From: Candidatus Saccharimonadota bacterium
Lineage (GTDB): Bacteria; Patescibacteriota; Saccharimonadia; Saccharimonadales; Saccharimonadaceae
Assembly: GCA_905365145.1 (NCBI GenBank)
Contig: CAJPIO010000005.1
Coordinates: forward strand, 1-40,227
DNA: 40,227 bases
Direction: 5' to 3'
Shown here: positions 26,321 to 33,872 of the stretch, piece by piece
Position numbering within the stretch: position 1 is the stretch's first letter
Layout of the letters: each line of letters begins with the position of its first letter
Position numbers and translations under genes: made by a program
The notes under the pieces: generated by a model
What the model saw: the letters and a program-made list of their open reading frames with translations, nothing else
Told to the model about the DNA's origin: nothing
The model's database searches: none

Positions 26321-27034
26321 ATGGCAAGCCAAAAATCAGCTAGTGGCACCGAAACGATTCGCCTCAATAAATTCCTGGCACTCCAACTCGGTATCTCGCG
26401 GCGCGAAGCCGACAATCTCATCTCGACAGACACCGTCACTATCAATGGTAAGACAGCGACGCTTGGCACCCGTCTGTCGCCAACTGACATCGTCAAAGTT
26501 GCTGGCCGCGACATCAGCTCTCATGCTATCAAGAAAGTCTATATCGCTCTCAACAAACCAGTCGGTTACGTTTGCTCGCGGCGCCAGCAGGGTAATGCGC
26601 CGACAATTTATTCATTGTTGCCGCGAGATTTAGATCACCTCAAGCCAGTCGGCCGCCTTGACAAGGATAGCTCTGGCTTGATTCTGCTGACCAACGACGG
26701 CGATTTTGCTCACCGCATGACCCACCCGAGTTTTCGCAAGACTAAAATTTACAAAGTCCGCCTCGACCAGCCACTCGAGCCGCTGCACCAGCAGATGATT
26801 AGCGATTTTGGCGTCAACCTCGAGGACGGCCGCAGCCAGCTGACCCTAGAGCGACTCGACGATAGCCGCCTCAACTGGCAAGTCATCATGAGCGAAGGCC
26901 GCAACCGCCAAATCCGCCGCACCTTTGCCGCACTCGGCTACACCGTCGTGCGGCTGCACCGCGTACAATTCGGCAATTATTCGCTTGGCGACATGGAACG
27001 AGGGAAGTGGCAAAGTATTTCCGCAACATGCTGA
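26321..27034 (+). CDS. RsuA/RluB-family pseudouridine synthase
   Basis: The 237-residue enzyme has an N-terminal S4 RNA-binding domain (about 8-65, IRLNKFLALQLGISRREADNLI) and the pseudouridine synthase catalytic domain with GRLDKDSSGLILLTNDGDFAHRMTHP, including the catalytic aspartate of GRLDKDS. The C-terminal SEGRNRQIRRTFAALGYTVVRLHR motif is typical. It modifies rRNA. I chose ATG 26321, 4 nt after the response-regulator stop, over the TTG at 26279 that lies inside that gene. Confidence 0.93.
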   Translation: MASQKSASGTETIRLNKFLALQLGISRREADNLISTDTVTINGKTATLGTRLSPTDIVKVAGRDISSHAIKKVYIALNKPVGYVCSRRQQGNAPTIYSLLPRDLDHLKPVGRLDKDSSGLILLTNDGDFAHRMTHPSFRKTKIYKVRLDQPLEPLHQQMISDFGVNLEDGRSQLTLERLDDSRLNWQVIMSEGRNRQIRRTFAALGYTVVRLHRVQFGNYSLGDMERGKWQSISATC

Positions 27035-27130
27035 TACAACATTACTATCGACACTGCATAACGCCATTTCAATCGGCTTATTATAAATTCTGCTATACCG
27101 CTAGCGCTCGCCAAATCAACTCACCTCTGT

Positions 27131-27136
27131 TATAAT
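27131..27136 (+). promoter_or_regulatory. -10 box before der
   Basis: TATAAT is followed by 10 nt and the der ATG at 27147, with no Shine-Dalgarno. Confidence 0.5.
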
Positions 27137-27146
27137 TAAGTTAATT

Positions 27147-28550
27147 ATGGCAACCAAACTTCCTACCGTCGCTATTATCGGCCGCGCCAATGCTGGTAAA
27201 AGTTCGCTATTCAACCGCATCATGCGTTCGCAGCAAGCCATTGTTGCCCGCGAAGCTGGCACCACCCGCGACAACGTCATCGGTAAAGCGTCATATCAAG
27301 GCCGCGATTTTTGGCTAGTTGATACCGCTGGCCTCAAGCCCGCCGAGGACGAATTCGAAGCCAGCATCCAAGACCAAATCACCGAGGCCGCCGAGGCCGC
27401 CGACGTCATTCTCGTGGTCGTCGACAGTACCAAATACCCCAGCGACGAAGATCGCCGCGTCGCCAAAACTGCCCTAAAGAGCCGCAAGCCCGTCATTCTC
27501 ATCACTAACAAAATCGATCTGAAAGGCAACCTACCCGATAGCGAATTCTTGCGCCTCGGCATCAAATCAATCATTCGCACCTCTGCCGAACATAACTCTG
27601 GCATCACCGACGTCCTTAGCGAAATCTGCCAACACATCCCCGCCAAACAACAATCCGAGCCCAGCGAGATCCTCAAAATCGCCCTTATCGGCCGGCCAAA
27701 TGTCGGTAAATCTAGCCTGTTTAATACACTGGCTGGCAAGCAGCAAGCCATCGTTGCCAGCCGCGCCGGCACCACCCGCGACGTCAACCGTGTCTGTCTG
27801 CAGTATCACGGACAAGCAATTGAGCTGCTCGACACCGCCGGTATCCGCCGCCAAGGCAAGCAAGAGATCGGCATCGAGAAGTTCAGCGTCTTGCGCACCC
27901 TCGCCGCCATTGAAGAGGCTGATATCTGCTTTTTGCTAATGGATGTCAATGAGCTGAGTACCGCTCTCGACCAAAAGCTAGCTGGTATTATCGCCGAAGC
28001 AGGCAAGGGGCTAGCTATTGTCGTCAGCAAGTGGGACGTTGCCCTAGGCAAAGACGCTTACACCCGCGACGCGCTGGCACCAAAGATTTCAGCGCAATTC
28101 GACTTTACGCCGTGGGCGCCATTGATTTTCACCAGCTCGGTCACCGGCCAAAACGTTACCAAGTTATTTGACTTAGCCCTCAGCATCAATGCGCACCGCC
28201 AGCAAAAAACTACTACTCGTAAGCTTAACGATCTCCTGCAGCAATCAATTCAAAAGCATCCGCCAGCTGGCCTGAAAAACACCCACCCGAAGCTGCGCTA
28301 CATCGTACAAACCGATACCAATCCGCCGTGGTTTGTCATTTACGGCAGCAATTTGAAGTTCGTCCATTGGAGCTACAAGCGTTATCTAGAGCGCCAAATT
28401 CGCGATGTTTTCGATTACACTGGTACGCCGATCAAACTATCTTTCCGCGACGAGAAGCAGCTCAAAGCCAACCGCGAACGCGTCGCCCGCGGCCTGGCGC
28501 CCGTCACCAAAGCCTACAAACAAGCCAAAAACGCCGAAAAACAGCTATAA
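27147..28550 (+). CDS. der: Ribosome biogenesis GTPase Der (EngA)
   Basis: The 467-residue protein has two tandem GTPase domains, with P-loops GRANAGKSSL (about residues 12-21) and GRPNVGKSSL (about 185-194). Both have DTAG G3 motifs (VDTAGL, LDTAGI), and the G4 motifs are NKID and SKWD. A C-terminal KH-like domain (about 365-450) includes PKLRYIVQTDTNPPWFVIYGSN. This double-G layout is unique to Der, which acts in 50S subunit assembly. The length is normal for the family. It is preceded by a leaderless-type promoter. Confidence 0.97.
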   Translation: MATKLPTVAIIGRANAGKSSLFNRIMRSQQAIVAREAGTTRDNVIGKASYQGRDFWLVDTAGLKPAEDEFEASIQDQITEAAEAADVILVVVDSTKYPSDEDRRVAKTALKSRKPVILITNKIDLKGNLPDSEFLRLGIKSIIRTSAEHNSGITDVLSEICQHIPAKQQSEPSEILKIALIGRPNVGKSSLFNTLAGKQQAIVASRAGTTRDVNRVCLQYHGQAIELLDTAGIRRQGKQEIGIEKFSVLRTLAAIEEADICFLLMDVNELSTALDQKLAGIIAEAGKGLAIVVSKWDVALGKDAYTRDALAPKISAQFDFTPWAPLIFTSSVTGQNVTKLFDLALSINAHRQQKTTTRKLNDLLQQSIQKHPPAGLKNTHPKLRYIVQTDTNPPWFVIYGSNLKFVHWSYKRYLERQIRDVFDYTGTPIKLSFRDEKQLKANRERVARGLAPVTKAYKQAKNAEKQL

Positions 28551-28573
28551 AACCACATTTTTGACAAAAACCC

Positions 28574-28613
28574 TTGACGTTTTGTTCTATTAGTGATATA
28601 TATATTAGCTTTT
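28574..28613 (+). promoter_or_regulatory. Promoter with AT palindrome, copy 1
   Basis: -35 TTGACG (28574-28579), 17-bp spacer, -10 TATATA (28597-28602). The -10 lies inside a near-palindrome, TGATATATATATTA (28594-28607). The 21-bp block from 28593 to 28613 differs at one base from 40092-40112, which sits at the same position of a second promoter. A shared operator is likely. Confidence 0.65.
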
Positions 28614-28818
28614 GTTGACAGATGTTTGACGTTTTGTCCAAAAGTGTATTTTGACAAGCAGTTGAGAATAGAGCAAGGTGAGATTTTATGGCGTTATTTT
28701 AGCGGAAGCAAAATAGTGTCGTGAAACCTCATCTTGCTCGCCGCCATCCGGGCGTCGAGCAGTGCTTTTTCTGCAAGAAAGCACAGGCATCCCGCCTGGG
28801 TGAGGAGAAAGTAGCGCA
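28609..28818 (+). ncRNA. Long structured 5' leader with a near-perfect 69-nt hairpin
   Basis: From the predicted start near 28609 to the ATG at 28819 the RNA can form several hairpins. The main one (28671-28739) has 32 nt paired per side with one A-C mismatch, one bulged A and a GGAA (GNRA) tetraloop; six pairs are G-U, so it is RNA-specific. A second (28736-28760) shares 4 nt with the first. A third (28762-28784) and a fourth (28784-28798) follow. GAGGAG (28803-28808) precedes the ATG. I recognise no known riboswitch or RNA class. Confidence 0.6.
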
Positions 28819-29064
28819 ATGACAAGCTATTATCAGCCGGGGAGCGACCTTACCAAAGGTAAGGTTGGCCGAGAAATCTTTGCTTCTTCGTACGAAGAAG
28901 CACTGTTTTTTCTCAGGCCTGGAGAAGAACTCTACGCTACCGTGGAATTCGAACGGTTCACCGCCGCTCCTTGGATTGGAAGTAAGCGCGACTGGGATGG
29001 CATTCAGCGGTATCCGTATCAGCTGTACGCACTGACCAAGACTGAGCACTCGCGCTCAGTCTAG
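28819..29064 (+). CDS. Possible small protein of unknown function
   Basis: The 81-residue frame follows a GAGGAG at about 11 nt. The product is soluble and rich in aromatic residues (YEEALFFLRPGEELYATVEFERF, then PWIGSKRDWDGI and YPYQLYAL). I recognise no family. The DNA of the frame contains a 7-bp hairpin (28848-28864), a perfect 20-bp palindrome (28882-28901), a 5-bp hairpin (28910-28926) and a 6-bp hairpin spanning its last codons (29041-29060). Such density is odd for a coding gene, so the whole region may be one structured RNA. A 106-codon frame on the opposite strand is also open, which weakens the coding argument. Confidence 0.45.
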   Translation: MTSYYQPGSDLTKGKVGREIFASSYEEALFFLRPGEELYATVEFERFTAAPWIGSKRDWDGIQRYPYQLYALTKTEHSRSV

Positions 29065-29067
29065 CTC

Positions 29068-29196
29068 CGAACTGGCAAGCCGCCGAGAATACTTGGCGGT
29101 TCTCTCCGTCGCACATATTATATTCTCCTGCTTGTCAGTTCGCTCCATAGGTGCGTGCTTATGCTGACGAGTCGAAAACGACGAAAGCGAACTTTT
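29068..29196 (+). terminator. Structured 3' region with competing hairpins and a T tract
   Basis: A 13-bp stem (29068-29080 with 29130-29142, one G-U) encloses a CCGCC/GGCGG hairpin. A second stem, GTTCGCT (29138-29144) with AGCGAAC (29186-29192), shares bases with the first and is followed by TTTTATT; inside it is GTCG-AAAA-CGAC (29171-29182). This may be a terminator with an alternative fold. Its end runs into the convergent CobW gene. Confidence 0.5.
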
Positions 29197-30163
29197 ATTC
29201 AAACATCACCAGCTGCGCCGCCAAAACTTCGCGCGTAATTTCGTCCGCCCGTTCGCCGATGAACACGATTTTTGCCGCCTCCTCAGGTCTGGCATTAGTT
29301 AGCTGAATCTGCTGCTCGGTCGCCTCCACATGCTGGCGCGCGCCGTTGTCACTGATAAAGCAGCCCTTCAGCCGCCGCAGGCCATACGCCGCAAATAATT
29401 CCGGCCATATTTTCTCCAACGTCGTCGCCGTAATTTTCATGCCCGAAACATCCAGTACCGCGTAAGTCGGATTATCCGGCACCGCCAGTTCGCCGTCATA
29501 CGTATCAAAAAACGCAAGCAGCCCCGACGGCGTAGTTATTTTACTGAAGTCAAACCGACCGTGCGGCGCGCTGAGCACCTTGGCGTAGGGCAGGGCGCGG
29601 CGTTTTGCTTCGTATTCAGCCAGCTCGCTATCGTTCAGCAAATCCTCCTTGGTCACCAAAATCACGTCTGCTGCTTGCAGTTCAACTTCGTGCGCTGGCT
29701 CAATCCCGCGCAAAACCTCGTGCGCGTCGATCACGTAAAAACTCTGCATCAGCTCGTACTTATTGAAGATTTGTGCATTAATGAGTTTTTCCACCAAATT
29801 CATCGTTCGCGCCACGCCCGTCGCCTCGATAAACACTGGCGCCGGGGAATTGCGACAAAAGTCCAGCAACATCCGCGTCAGCGCGTGTTTCGACGAGCAA
29901 CACACACAATCGCCAGCCAACGTCGTCACCATCTCCGCCAATCCCTCCAGCCGATAGCCGTCGACATTTTCATTGGCGTATTCATTTTCAATCACCCGCG
30001 CGCCCTTATAGTCACTTTGTTGCAATAAGAATTCCAGCACGCTAGTCTTGCCGGCACCCAGCGAGCCGTTCACCAAATAAAGCGGCACTTTGTCAACAAC
30101 TGCCCGCGCTTCGTCAAACGCCGCATTAACGCTAAATTCCAAATCATCATCGCGTTTCGCCAT
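29195..30163 (-). CDS. CobW/COG0523-family GTPase (metal chaperone type)
   Basis: The 322-residue protein has the P-loop NGSLGAGKTS, the conserved ENEYANENVD switch, and the metal-binding CxCC motif in GDCVCCSS, followed by IEATGVA (G3-like) and a CobW C-terminal domain. COG0523 proteins deliver zinc, cobalt or other metals to client proteins; YciC/ZagA of Bacillus subtilis is a Zur-regulated example. The start at 30163 is fixed by TATAAT 6 nt upstream on the minus strand. A second paralogue lies at 34384-35286, and both belong to the metal cluster. Confidence 0.9.
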   Translation of the reverse strand: MAKRDDDLEFSVNAAFDEARAVVDKVPLYLVNGSLGAGKTSVLEFLLQQSDYKGARVIENEYANENVDGYRLEGLAEMVTTLAGDCVCCSSKHALTRMLLDFCRNSPAPVFIEATGVARTMNLVEKLINAQIFNKYELMQSFYVIDAHEVLRGIEPAHEVELQAADVILVTKEDLLNDSELAEYEAKRRALPYAKVLSAPHGRFDFSKITTPSGLLAFFDTYDGELAVPDNPTYAVLDVSGMKITATTLEKIWPELFAAYGLRRLKGCFISDNGARQHVEATEQQIQLTNARPEEAAKIVFIGERADEITREVLAAQLVMFE

Positions 30164-30207
30164 ACATCTATTATACGTCATCACAGCCAAGGTGCTATAC
30201 TAAGGCT
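30164..30207. promoter_or_regulatory. 44-bp divergent promoter region, both sides leaderless
   Basis: The minus-strand TATAAT (30170-30175) ends 6 nt before the CobW ATG. The plus-strand TATACT (30196-30201) ends 6 nt before the pth ATG. The -35 region of each promoter must overlap the other promoter. Confidence 0.6.
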
Positions 30208-30813
30208 ATGAAAGGCATTCTGGCCCTTGGCAATCCTGGCGAAAAGTACGTTCACACGCGGCATAATGCTGGTTTTTTGGTGATTGACCAATTGGCGGCA
30301 GGGCAGGGTGCACAATTTAGCAATAAGCCCAAATTCTTTGCGGATATTGCCGAATTGAACAGTTTTACGGTCAATTCATCCGCTAGCGCAAAACCACCTG
30401 TTATTATTCCGCGAGAAAAAATTCTCCTCGTCAAGCCGACCACTTACTATAACGACTCCGGTATCGCCGCGCGGGCGATTTTAGATTTTTATAAGCTGAC
30501 GCTTGATGATGTACTGATTATTCACGACGACACGGCGCTTGATTTTGGCAAGATCCGCGTCCGCAAGGGTGGCCGCGACGCTGGCAGCAACGGCTTAAAA
30601 TCGCTACATGCTCACATCGGCGCTGATTTCTGGCATATTCGCATCGGCACCGACAACTTACTGCGGCGGCAAATCGGCGATGTTGATTTCGTCCTCAGCA
30701 AATTTAACGCCGACGAGCAAAAAATCCTCCGCGATTGGACAATTCCCGAATCTATCAAGCTGATCGGCACATTTCTTGATGATACTATCGAACCGCTCAG
30801 CGTCAAGCTCTAG
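30208..30813 (+). CDS. pth: Peptidyl-tRNA hydrolase
   Basis: The 201-residue enzyme releases peptidyl-tRNAs from stalled translation. It has the N-terminal GILALGNPGEKYVHTRHNAGF block with N9 and catalytic H19, LLVKPTTYYNDSG, the HDDTALDFGKIRVRKGG motif with the family's aspartate, and SNGLKSL. Two positions deviate from Escherichia coli Pth: the methionine of KPxTFMN is tyrosine, and the histidine of GHNG is serine. A short insertion (SFTVNSSASAKPP) lies at about residues 51-63. Confidence 0.93.
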   Translation: MKGILALGNPGEKYVHTRHNAGFLVIDQLAAGQGAQFSNKPKFFADIAELNSFTVNSSASAKPPVIIPREKILLVKPTTYYNDSGIAARAILDFYKLTLDDVLIIHDDTALDFGKIRVRKGGRDAGSNGLKSLHAHIGADFWHIRIGTDNLLRRQIGDVDFVLSKFNADEQKILRDWTIPESIKLIGTFLDDTIEPLSVKL

Positions 30814-30860
30814 CCCCCGACACATCACTACACCATTACGCCTGCGAAATTAAAAATACT

Positions 30861-30881
30861 TATTGCAACAATGTCGCAATA
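30861..30881. repeat. Hairpin/palindrome with AACAATGT core in a convergent gap
   Basis: TATTGC and GCAATA flank AACAATGTC (30861-30881), giving a 6-7 bp stem. The 17-mer TTGCAA-CAATG-TCGCAA at 30863-30879 matches the inverted repeat before the Fur-family gene in both half-sites except one base. A close relative lies at 20848-20873. Confidence 0.6.
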
Positions 30882-30924
30882 GCAAACACTTCCGCCCGAA
30901 ACGAAAAACCCCGAGTACCAGCAA

Positions 30925-32046
30925 CTACCGTCGCTTCCGCGGCACAATTTTCGCCGCGCCGTGTTTCAACCGCTGCTCAGCACTATGTAATTTCGCCGCG
31001 GCTGCTTCTTGCAAATTAATCGCTCGCGCCTCCAGCATACTGCTGCCAACTGCCAAGCTCACAAACAGCAGCCCCAAGCCTCCCGTCGCCCATTCCGGCA
31101 GCTCCAGATGAAACAGCTTGGCAATCATCATCATACCCAGCGCCATGATCGCCCAGTGCGCGCCATTTTCCAGATATTTATATTTGCTGAGCATGCCCGT
31201 CCGCAGCAAATATACCGTCAGCGACCGCACCCAAATCGCCCCGACACCCAGGCCCGCCACGATCAGCAGCACGCTGCTAGTGATGGCAAAGGCACCGATG
31301 ACGCCGTCGAAGCTAAAGCTGGCGTCCAGCACCTCCAGATAGAGCAGGCTAGCGAAGGCTGCCCAGCCGGTCTTGACCTTGACCGACTTAGCATCGTCCT
31401 CATGAAAGAATGAGCCGAACAATTCCAGCCCGATGTGCAGTATAATTCCCAGTACCGACGAGATCAGCACCAGCGCCCGATGCGGCGGCTCGACCGTGAA
31501 ATACAGCACCGCCGCCACGCTGAGCATCAAACACACCTTGAAATTCTCAAACCGCCCGGCCTTAGCCATCCACGGCTCGACATGCCGCATCCAGTGCACA
31601 CGCTTGTTATAATCAATGAAATAACTGAGGCCAATCATAATCAGAAACGCGCCGCCAAAGGCATCAATCATCGGCGAGGCCTCGTGCAAAATATGACCAT
31701 ATTCCGCCGGCCTGTGCAGCGCCAAATCGACCACTTCCATAAATCCATGACCGCTCGCCACCATCACGATGATAATCGGCAGCACGAACCGCACCACGAA
31801 CACCGCCACGAAAATCCCAACTGTCAAGAATACCTTTTGCCAAACCTGGCTCATGCCGGCTAGCACCTTGCTGTTAATCACCGCGTTATCAAAGCTAAAA
31901 GTCACTTCCAGCACTACCAAAATCGCAAACAGCCACAAACCGCCCGCACCCAAATGACCAAAAATCAGCCCGCCCAACGCCAGCGTCAACAGCGCCGAAA
32001 ACCAAAAAATCCGAAATGGGTGATGCGAATGCCAGAGATGTTTCAT
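30925..32046 (-). CDS. DUF475 (TerC superfamily) integral membrane protein
   Basis: The 373-residue protein has about eight to nine transmembrane helices and the DUF475 signature LEVTFSFDNAVINSKVL (about residues 45-61), with a second acidic intramembrane motif in DASFSFDGVIGAF. The paired SFDN/SFDG motifs are those of the TerC superfamily, which includes metal exporters (Mn, other divalent metals). A metal-transport role fits the neighbouring COG0523 and COG0701 genes. TATACT ends 8 nt before the ATG on the minus strand. The C-terminus is basic (KIVPRKRR). Confidence 0.88.
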   Translation of the reverse strand: MKHLWHSHHPFRIFWFSALLTLALGGLIFGHLGAGGLWLFAILVVLEVTFSFDNAVINSKVLAGMSQVWQKVFLTVGIFVAVFVVRFVLPIIIVMVASGHGFMEVVDLALHRPAEYGHILHEASPMIDAFGGAFLIMIGLSYFIDYNKRVHWMRHVEPWMAKAGRFENFKVCLMLSVAAVLYFTVEPPHRALVLISSVLGIILHIGLELFGSFFHEDDAKSVKVKTGWAAFASLLYLEVLDASFSFDGVIGAFAITSSVLLIVAGLGVGAIWVRSLTVYLLRTGMLSKYKYLENGAHWAIMALGMMMIAKLFHLELPEWATGGLGLLFVSLAVGSSMLEARAINLQEAAAAKLHSAEQRLKHGAAKIVPRKRR

Positions 32047-32089
32047 AATGATTTAGTATAGCACAAGCTTACTGTTATAATTTATAAGT
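32047..32089. promoter_or_regulatory. 43-bp divergent promoter region between DUF475 and the permease
   Basis: Minus strand: TATACT (32055-32060) 8 nt before the DUF475 ATG. Plus strand: TATAAT (32076-32081) 8 nt before the permease ATG. No Shine-Dalgarno on either side. Confidence 0.6.
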
Positions 32090-33139
32090 ATGGCAAAAAA
32101 ACGTGTCAAAAGCTTCAACATAAATAAGCTAATTAACACAGCCAAGATACTTACTGGCTGGATAATTGCGCCAGTATTGATTGTCGCAATATACTTATAC
32201 AGCCCCCAGCTTGGACTATGGCTAATCAGCGACAAATCAGACATTTGGTTCAACGAAACTGCAACAATGTTGCAAGACTTCCTAACCATCACGCTAAGCA
32301 TAGTCATTGAAGCTTTACCTTTTGTTATCCTCGGAATTATCATTTCATCTTTGATTCGCCGCTTTTTGCCGCCGGCCAAACTCACTAAAGCTTTACCGCG
32401 CAACCCATTTTGGCGACGATTTGTATTATCGCTAGCCGGACTAGCGCTACCAGTCTGCGAATGCGGCAACGTACCGGTCGCTCGCAGCTTACTAGCTCGC
32501 GGATTAAAACCTGCCGACGTCGTCAGTTTTCTATTCGCCGCACCGATTCTCAATCCCATCACCATTATTGCAACAATGACCGCTTTCAGTTTTCAGCCCT
32601 ACATGATTTGGTGGCGAATTATTTTTGCATTGATAATCGTCCAATTGGCCGCCTTGATCGTCAGCTTCATGGACGAAAATAAAATCGTTCGCCCAGCTTT
32701 CAAAGAGTATTGCCGCGCGCACGAGCACAGCTCTAAATTCAATGAGATGCTTGGATCCTCGCGCGACGAATTCTGGCAATTATTAACCATGCTAAGTATC
32801 GGCGCTATCATTGCTGCCGCCACTCAAGTTTTCATACCGCGCGCCATCATTAACACTGTTGGTAACGACATCATCTTATCAGTTATCGCCATGATTGGCT
32901 TGAGTTTCGTGGTCTCGATCTGTTCCAGTATCGATGCCTTTTTTGCGTTAGCCTATGCCCGCAGTTTCACAGCAGGCTCGATTCTATCATTTCTATTAGC
33001 TGGTCCGATGATCGATATTAAACTAATCGTATTGATGCGAACCACTTTCCGTTGGCGATTTATCGCTGTGGTGATGTTAATAATTTTCGCATTGTCGTTT
33101 GCTGCGGGCATAGGAGTAAACTTGCTTTATGCGGGCTGA
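32090..33139 (+). CDS. COG0701/YraQ-type permease
   Basis: The 349-residue protein has about eight transmembrane helices and the PF03773 (DUF318) signatures: ALPFVILGIIISSLIRRF, LPVCECGNVPVARSLLARGLKPADVVSFLFAAPILNPITI, and SICSSIDAFFALAYARSF. The invariant cysteine in LPVCECG is thought to act in metal or metalloid handling in this family (ArsP is a relative). It overlaps the next gene, its usual TIGR03943 partner, by 11 bp. A copy of the TTGCAA-type 17-mer lies inside the gene at 32259-32275. Confidence 0.88.
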   Translation: MAKKRVKSFNINKLINTAKILTGWIIAPVLIVAIYLYSPQLGLWLISDKSDIWFNETATMLQDFLTITLSIVIEALPFVILGIIISSLIRRFLPPAKLTKALPRNPFWRRFVLSLAGLALPVCECGNVPVARSLLARGLKPADVVSFLFAAPILNPITIIATMTAFSFQPYMIWWRIIFALIIVQLAALIVSFMDENKIVRPAFKEYCRAHEHSSKFNEMLGSSRDEFWQLLTMLSIGAIIAAATQVFIPRAIINTVGNDIILSVIAMIGLSFVVSICSSIDAFFALAYARSFTAGSILSFLLAGPMIDIKLIVLMRTTFRWRFIAVVMLIIFALSFAAGIGVNLLYAG

Positions 33140-33872
33140 TCTGGCTAATTTGGCGAAGTCATTGGGCGGAATTGCTGCCTGCGGATACGTTTTGTTGCTA
33201 GCTTGCCGCGGTCAGCTCAGTTTCTACATTCATCCGCGCTACCATCTTTTTGCTGCCATTTTGAGCACGATAGGTATCGTTTTCTTGGTTATTGATATAG
33301 TGTTGCAATTAAAGAGCGGAGCACTAACCGCACACCACCGTTTCAAATTCCGCCATATCAAGTTCGCCCCGTGTCTATCTATTCTAATTTTACTAGCAGG
33401 CTATCTGCTGCCGCCAAAACCACTATCGGCAAACAGTGTCGCTCAAAGAGAAAATTCTATCGCCGCCAGTCAAACAAACTATTGCAACACTCCTAAGCCT
33501 AGGGAAGGCGAGACGAATGTATCGATCAATCGCTGGCGATCTGCTTTCAACTCCTGCCAAAAACTATCGTATTTTGACAATACTAGCATAACGATAACTG
33601 GCTTCGTCTCGAGCGGCACACTACAGAACTACGGCTACGACTATTTCGAACTGGCGCGCTACGTTATTAGCTGCTGCGCCGCCGATAGCATACCTATGAA
33701 AATCTTAGTAGAAAAAACTCCTGCGAATAGCTACCGCGATGGCACTTGGTTAACCGTCAAAGGGAAGTTGATGCAAAAAATAATTAACGGTAAAGCCGAA
33801 TACGTCATCACCGAGGCTGCCGCTACCGCGATACCGCAACCAGAAGACCCTTACGAATTATTTGGTTTATAA
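33129..33872 (+). CDS. TIGR03943-family membrane protein, partner of the permease
   Basis: The 247-residue protein has an N-terminal half with three to four transmembrane helices (about 12-30, 38-58 and 75-92), including the family motif SFYIHPRYHLFAAI, and a soluble C-terminal domain (about 135-245) with FDNTSITITGFVS and ARYVISCCAADSIP. The twin cysteine in ISCCAAD is typical and could bind metal. It acts with the permease at 32090. AGGAG lies about 11 nt before the ATG. Its 3' end overlaps the convergent gene by 22 bp. Confidence 0.85.
   Translation: MRADLANLAKSLGGIAACGYVLLLACRGQLSFYIHPRYHLFAAILSTIGIVFLVIDIVLQLKSGALTAHHRFKFRHIKFAPCLSILILLAGYLLPPKPLSANSVAQRENSIAASQTNYCNTPKPREGETNVSINRWRSAFNSCQKLSYFDNTSITITGFVSSGTLQNYGYDYFELARYVISCCAADSIPMKILVEKTPANSYRDGTWLTVKGKLMQKIINGKAEYVITEAAATAIPQPEDPYELFGL

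Noticed and set aside
28801..28830. RNase P-like GAGGAGAAAG near the small ORF
   Set aside because: The similarity to the conserved RNase P block is only a few bases. The other conserved segments are absent, and it is better read as a ribosome-binding site.
28729..29049. A 106-codon minus-strand frame opposite the small ORF
   Set aside because: It has no promoter or ribosome-binding site, and the plus strand has both. The open frame reflects higher GC content here.
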